58,640 bases of DNA from Pseudomonadota bacterium. GTDB lineage: Bacteria; Pseudomonadota; Gammaproteobacteria; Berkiellales; Berkiellaceae. Position 1 is the stretch's first letter. Every line of letters begins with the position of its first letter. Below the pieces are notes generated by a model. It did no database searches and was not told the origin of the DNA. It saw only the letters and a list, made by a program, of their open reading frames with translations. This document shows positions 55,356-58,640 of the stretch, piece by piece. The translations under genes and the position numbers were made by a program. The stretch covers positions 1 to 58,640 of the forward strand of contig JAFECS010000035.1 in assembly GCA_018241965.1 (NCBI GenBank), read 5' to 3'.

Positions 55356-55892
55356 TTAGCTTTTAAATGGTTCTAACACAGCATCTAAGTTTCTATCTTC
55401 ACAATAAACCATAAACCGCTCTCGGATGCTAGCAATATGCTGTTTTGCAGGAATGTTAACTACAAAACTAATACTGGTCATTGTGGTTTGGTTTTTGGCA
55501 TCATAGGTTTCGCAATCCATTTGATCGATAAAAACACCTTGCTGCATAAAAAATAAAGCGAGTTCGTTTAAGATCCCTGCTCTATCTTGGGCAATGACTT
55601 GTACTTGATAAGGTAATGCCGGTGAGGCTTTACGGGGTAAGGTTCTTTTGCTGTGAATGGTGAAGCCATATTGTTCTGCAAGTTGGGGCAGGGCAGCTTC
55701 AAGCTTAGCGACTGTGTTCCAGGAACCAGATAGATGCAGCAACAGAGAGCATTCCTCCCCAATAGTTGTTAGCCTGCTTTCCAAAATATTGCAGCCGCAT
55801 TGTTTGCTGGTTTTTGTAAAAGCTTCTAAAACGCCGATCTGATCACTGCCTAAGGCATTCACTACCAGAAAATGTTGATTATTCACGCTCAT
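55356..55892 (-). CDS. gcvR: Glycine cleavage system regulator GcvR
   Basis: A 178-residue protein (E. coli 190) of two ACT domains (about 6-80 and 90-170; DQIGVLEAFTKTSKQCGCNI and DRAGILNELALFFMQQGVFI). It binds small ligands and modulates GcvA. Divergent from dapA and upstream of bcp, the E. coli arrangement. Confidence 0.88.
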   Translation of the reverse strand: MSVNNQHFLVVNALGSDQIGVLEAFTKTSKQCGCNILESRLTTIGEECSLLLHLSGSWNTVAKLEAALPQLAEQYGFTIHSKRTLPRKASPALPYQVQVIAQDRAGILNELALFFMQQGVFIDQMDCETYDAKNQTTMTSISFVVNIPAKQHIASIRERFMVYCEDRNLDAVLEPFKS

Positions 55893-56060
55893 CTTACACC
55901 GACCACATGATGATTGAACAAAGGAACTAATTTAGTTTGCAAAGTTTACCATCAAATGCGGCCCTTTGAAGTGCTATTCCCCCTGACGGCCCAAGCTTGC
56001 TTGTGTTGCCCAGCTTGACATGTTAGCGTGCACATAAATTCATTTTAGTAAGGAGTTATC

Positions 56061-56939
56061 ATGTTCAAGGGAAGCTGCGTTGCACTGATTACCCCCATGA
56101 AAGCTACCGGGGAAGTTGATGAAAAAGCCTTAATTGCCTTAGTAGAGTGGCATATTCAAGAAGGCACAGATGCGATTGTTGTTACCGGCTCAACCGGTGA
56201 ATCTGCAACGCTTAGTGAAAAAGAACATCATGAGGTGACTGCTTTGGTTGTGAAGACGGCCAAAAAGCGTCTTCCTATTATTGCTGGCACAGGCACCAAT
56301 GCGACAACCAGCACCATCGCACTGACAAATAGCGCCAAAGAATTAGGTGTAGATGCGTGTTTAATCGTGGCGCCGTACTATAATCGCCCCACGCAAGCAG
56401 GGCTGACTTTGCATTATCAAGCGGTAGCTAAAGCAGTGAATATTCCGATTTTGTTGTATAATGTGCCCTCGAGAACGGCCTGTGACATCTTGCCAGAAAC
56501 GGTAGCCAGTTTAAGCAAAGTTCCCACCATTGTGGGGATCAAAGATGCTACCGGCAATATTGCGCGCTTAAGTGAAATGCGTGAAAAGTGCCGACCAGAC
56601 TTTATGTTTTATAGTGGTGATGATCCCACTTGTTTAGAATTTATTGAAAAAGGTGGTCATGGGGTAATTTCAATTACCGCCAATGTTGCCCCCAAAGCCA
56701 TGCACGAAATGTGTCATTTGGCCCTTAGCAAAGAATTTGAGAAAGCCAAAGCGATGGATGCGCGTTTGCAACCCTTACATCATATGATGATTGCGCAAGC
56801 AAACCCTATTCCAGTGAAATGGGCTATGAATCACTTAGGTAAAGCACCGGGCGGGATCCGTTTACCACTAACGACTTTAACCAGTGAACATCACGATAAA
56901 ATGTTACAAGCGCTGAAAACAGCCAATATTATTCATTAA
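56061..56939 (+). CDS. dapA: 4-hydroxy-tetrahydrodipicolinate synthase
   Basis: A 292-residue enzyme (E. coli 292) of lysine and diaminopimelate synthesis. Schiff-base K161 (VGIKDATG), Y133 (LLYNVPSRT) and the VTGSTGE loop with T45 are present. TAAGGAG precedes the ATG, and a TTGACA at 56015-56020 may be its -35 box. It is followed 13 bp later by the BamC-like lipoprotein. Confidence 0.97.
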   Translation: MFKGSCVALITPMKATGEVDEKALIALVEWHIQEGTDAIVVTGSTGESATLSEKEHHEVTALVVKTAKKRLPIIAGTGTNATTSTIALTNSAKELGVDACLIVAPYYNRPTQAGLTLHYQAVAKAVNIPILLYNVPSRTACDILPETVASLSKVPTIVGIKDATGNIARLSEMREKCRPDFMFYSGDDPTCLEFIEKGGHGVISITANVAPKAMHEMCHLALSKEFEKAKAMDARLQPLHHMMIAQANPIPVKWAMNHLGKAPGGIRLPLTTLTSEHHDKMLQALKTANIIH

Positions 56940-56952
56940 ACAGAGGTTGATT

Positions 56953-57213
56953 GTGAAAAAAGTACATATTGCAGGGCTTATGTTGTGCATCGTTGCCTTA
57001 TCAGGTTGCCAACATATGCGCCATACCAAGGAAGAATATTTAAGAAACAGAAGCCAAGATTATGTGAATAGCCGCGTGATAGCACCAGTGAGAGTTCCTG
57101 AAGGTTTGTCGCCTATTCAGGAAAGTGTTGCCTATCCGTTACCCACTGATCTTCCCCCCATTGGTTCACTCAAACCGGTGTCCTTGTTACCACCAGGGTT
57201 TGGGACTTTGTAA
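56953..57213 (+). CDS. Minimal BamC-like lipoprotein
   Basis: An 86-residue lipoprotein: [19 protein letters not shown] with lipobox ALSGC, then [11 protein letters not shown] and PVRVPEGL, ending YPLPTDLPP and SLLPPGFG. The order between dapA and purC and the YLxxR/L-P-xGL pattern match the N-terminal unstructured segment of BamC, which binds BamD. The two globular helix-grip domains of BamC (344 residues) are absent. The GTG at 56953 (AGAGG upstream) is preferred over a TTG at 56947. Confidence 0.65.
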   Translation: MKKVHIAGLMLCIVALSGCQHMRHTKEEYLRNRSQDYVNSRVIAPVRVPEGLSPIQESVAYPLPTDLPPIGSLKPVSLLPPGFGTL

Positions 57214-57230
57214 ATTTAGAGGAGTTTGCT

Positions 57231-57944
57231 ATGTCACTACTATATACGGGTAAAGCCAAATCACTTTACACCACAGAAAATCCGGATGAATTATTGTGCG
57301 TATTTCGCAACGACACTTCCGCCTTTGATGGTGAACGTATAGAGCAGCTCGATAGAAAGGGCATGGTTAATAATTACTTCAATGCCTTTATCATGCAATA
57401 TTTGGACAAAGAAGGGATCCCCAATCATTTTATCAAACAGCAAGCAGATGATGCTTCTATCGTAAGAAAGCTCAACATGATCCCCGTTGAATGTGTGGTG
57501 CGTAATATAGCCGCAGGCAGCTTGTGCCGCCGCTTAGGGGTTGAGGCAGGGTTAGAATTAAATCCACCCACCTTCGAGTTTTTCTTAAAAAATGACGCCT
57601 TACATGATCCCATGGTCAACGATTCATTAATCATTGCTTTTAAATGGGCCAAAGAAGAACAAATTGCACAAATGAAGCAATATTCTTTTGCCGTGAATGA
57701 GGCGCTCAAAAAACTCTTTTCACAAGCGGGCCTCTTGCTGGTCGATTTTAAATTAGAATTTGGCGAAGCGAACGGTAAGCTTTATTTAGGCGATGAATTT
57801 TCACCCGATGGTTGCCGCATTTGGGATGCGCAAACCAAAAAAGTGTTGGATAAAGACCGCTTTCGTAAACAAATGGGCGGCGTAGTTGAAGCCTATGAAG
57901 AAGTTGCTTATCGCTTAGGCGTGAAGATCCCAGAAGTGGCTTAA
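57231..57944 (+). CDS. purC: SAICAR synthetase
   Basis: A purine-synthesis enzyme, 237 residues (E. coli 237). [33 protein letters not shown] and [13 protein letters not shown] are the family motifs. A strong ribosome binding site TAGAGGAG precedes it. Confidence 0.97.
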   Translation: MSLLYTGKAKSLYTTENPDELLCVFRNDTSAFDGERIEQLDRKGMVNNYFNAFIMQYLDKEGIPNHFIKQQADDASIVRKLNMIPVECVVRNIAAGSLCRRLGVEAGLELNPPTFEFFLKNDALHDPMVNDSLIIAFKWAKEEQIAQMKQYSFAVNEALKKLFSQAGLLLVDFKLEFGEANGKLYLGDEFSPDGCRIWDAQTKKVLDKDRFRKQMGGVVEAYEEVAYRLGVKIPEVA

Positions 57945-57963
57945 AGACTTGTCAATAAACCTC

Positions 57964-57993
57964 ATCCAGCTGCCCACTCAAGAGCAGCTGGAT
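57964..57993. terminator. Hairpin between purC and the convergent ankyrin gene
   Basis: ATCCAGCTGC (57964-57973) and GCAGCTGGAT (57984-57993), a perfect 10-bp stem with a 10-nt loop followed by TTCTC. A likely shared terminator. Confidence 0.65.
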
Positions 57994-58011
57994 TTCTCAA
58001 AATAATCTCCA

Positions 58012-58640
58012 TCAAATTTGCGCATATTTTCTGAACTTATTTTTGAATTCAGCATTTGCTAAAGGTTGTTGTTCGTGTTTAATTCTAAAATCACGTAATG
58101 ACGCTTGTTGCTGATAGCGTGGATAATACCCGGCGCTTGGAGTATGTAAGCCGAGCAGATCTGTAATATTTTGATTATCTCGGGCTTTTTGTTTGAATTT
58201 ACTTTGGTCTTTTTTTAGATCTTTGAGAATGGCTTCACTGTTATATTGAAATACTGATTTAATTAAGTCTACAACTCTTTTAACAAGTGTGAAGTCACCA
58301 GTGTTGGCTGCCGAATGAAGGCAGTTATATCCGAAACGATTTGTTTTGGACAGGTTGGCTTTGAGTGCGTCGGGGTGTTTTTGTAACAAGGCAATCACTT
58401 TAGGCACTATGTCTGGATGATTATTTTTCAAAGCATTTTGCAAGACAGTGAAGCCATCTTTGGTGGTGTTCATGAGATTGGCTTTGAGTGCATCCGATTG
58501 TTTTTCTAACAAGGCAATCACATTGTTAGTTGCTGCCGCTTTGCCGGAAGCAAGTGCGTGTTGCAACACCATAAAGCCATCTTTGGTGGTGTTCATGAGG
58601 TTCGCTTTGAGTGCCTCCGGGTGTTTTTCTAGCAAAACAA
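58012..58640 (-). CDS. Ankyrin-repeat protein, partial (5' end outside window)
   Basis: The frame is open to the window edge, so the N-terminus is missing. At least three repeats of about 37 residues are visible with the wording ALKANLMNTTKDGF, then VLQxAL and V-ALLxKxxD. Two repeats are almost identical, and then a diverged one (NRFGYNCLHSAANTGD) is closer to a classical ankyrin. The C-terminal 90 residues are basic and polar (KDLKKDQSKFKQKARDNQ). Proteins of this type are frequent effectors in Legionellales; export is not shown here. Confidence 0.75.
   Translation of the reverse strand, partial: VLLEKHPEALKANLMNTTKDGFMVLQHALASGKAAATNNVIALLEKQSDALKANLMNTTKDGFTVLQNALKNNHPDIVPKVIALLQKHPDALKANLSKTNRFGYNCLHSAANTGDFTLVKRVVDLIKSVFQYNSEAILKDLKKDQSKFKQKARDNQNITDLLGLHTPSAGYYPRYQQQASLRDFRIKHEQQPLANAEFKNKFRKYAQI

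Overview
The window looks like chromosome from a host-associated gammaproteobacterium of the Legionellales type (Legionella, Coxiella, Berkiella and relatives). The housekeeping gene order is gammaproteobacterial. Beside it lie a Dot/Icm-type IcmC/IcmD-like membrane protein, two tandem Legionella-like outer-membrane proteins, an ankyrin-repeat protein, a leucine-rich-repeat protein, a tiny protein ending in a eukaryotic prenylation (CaaX) box, and a Chlamydia-like queuine salvage pair. I cannot fix the genus from sequence alone.

Layout. (1) 1-4.6 kb: glutaminase, two small membrane proteins, a GuaD-like deaminase, a PHP-domain RNase AM and an EamA transporter. (2) 4.6-11.5 kb: an accessory region that looks AT-rich. 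It holds the CaaX mini-protein, an exported SAM-methyltransferase, an AbiE-type (type IV) toxin-antitoxin operon with two identical palindromic operators, and an LRR/transmembrane protein. The LRR segment is bounded by repeats carrying 3' fragments of the tRNA-Pro gene found at 11.4-11.5 kb. (3) 11.5-21.8 kb: ispB, rplU-rpmA-obgE, rpsT, murJ-ribF-ileS-lspA-ispH. (4) 21.8-33.4 kb, minus strand: the PilS-PilR two-component system followed by fimT-fimU-pilV-pilW-pilX-pilY1-pilY2, an extra PilW-like gene and pilE. The order of blocks 3 and 4 is that of Pseudomonas aeruginosa. (5) 33.5-42.2 kb: nudB-yebC-ruvCAB-ybgC-tolQRAB-pal-cpoB, for Holliday-junction processing and the Tol-Pal envelope system. 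(6) 42.3-50.5 kb: an unknown membrane protein, tRNA-Lys, two tandem outer-membrane proteins, tgt plus a queuosine-precursor transporter, an amino-acid permease and the IcmC/IcmD-like gene. (7) 50.7-58 kb: bepA, perM, a PIN-PhoH protein, bcp, gcvR, dapA, a very short BamC-like lipoprotein and purC, an order recalling the E. coli purC-bamC-dapA-gcvR-bcp / perM-bepA region. The window ends inside an ankyrin-repeat gene.

How the parts fit together: the conserved blocks cover translation, peptidoglycan and isoprenoid synthesis, outer-membrane assembly and type IV pili. The accessory genes suggest life in a eukaryotic host: import and direct use of host queuine, amino-acid uptake, and several candidate effectors. 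Intergenic spaces carry at least three families of dispersed hairpin repeats. One of these shows compensatory changes in its stem between copies. A cluster of DnaA-box-like 9-mers lies between the IcmD-like gene and bepA.
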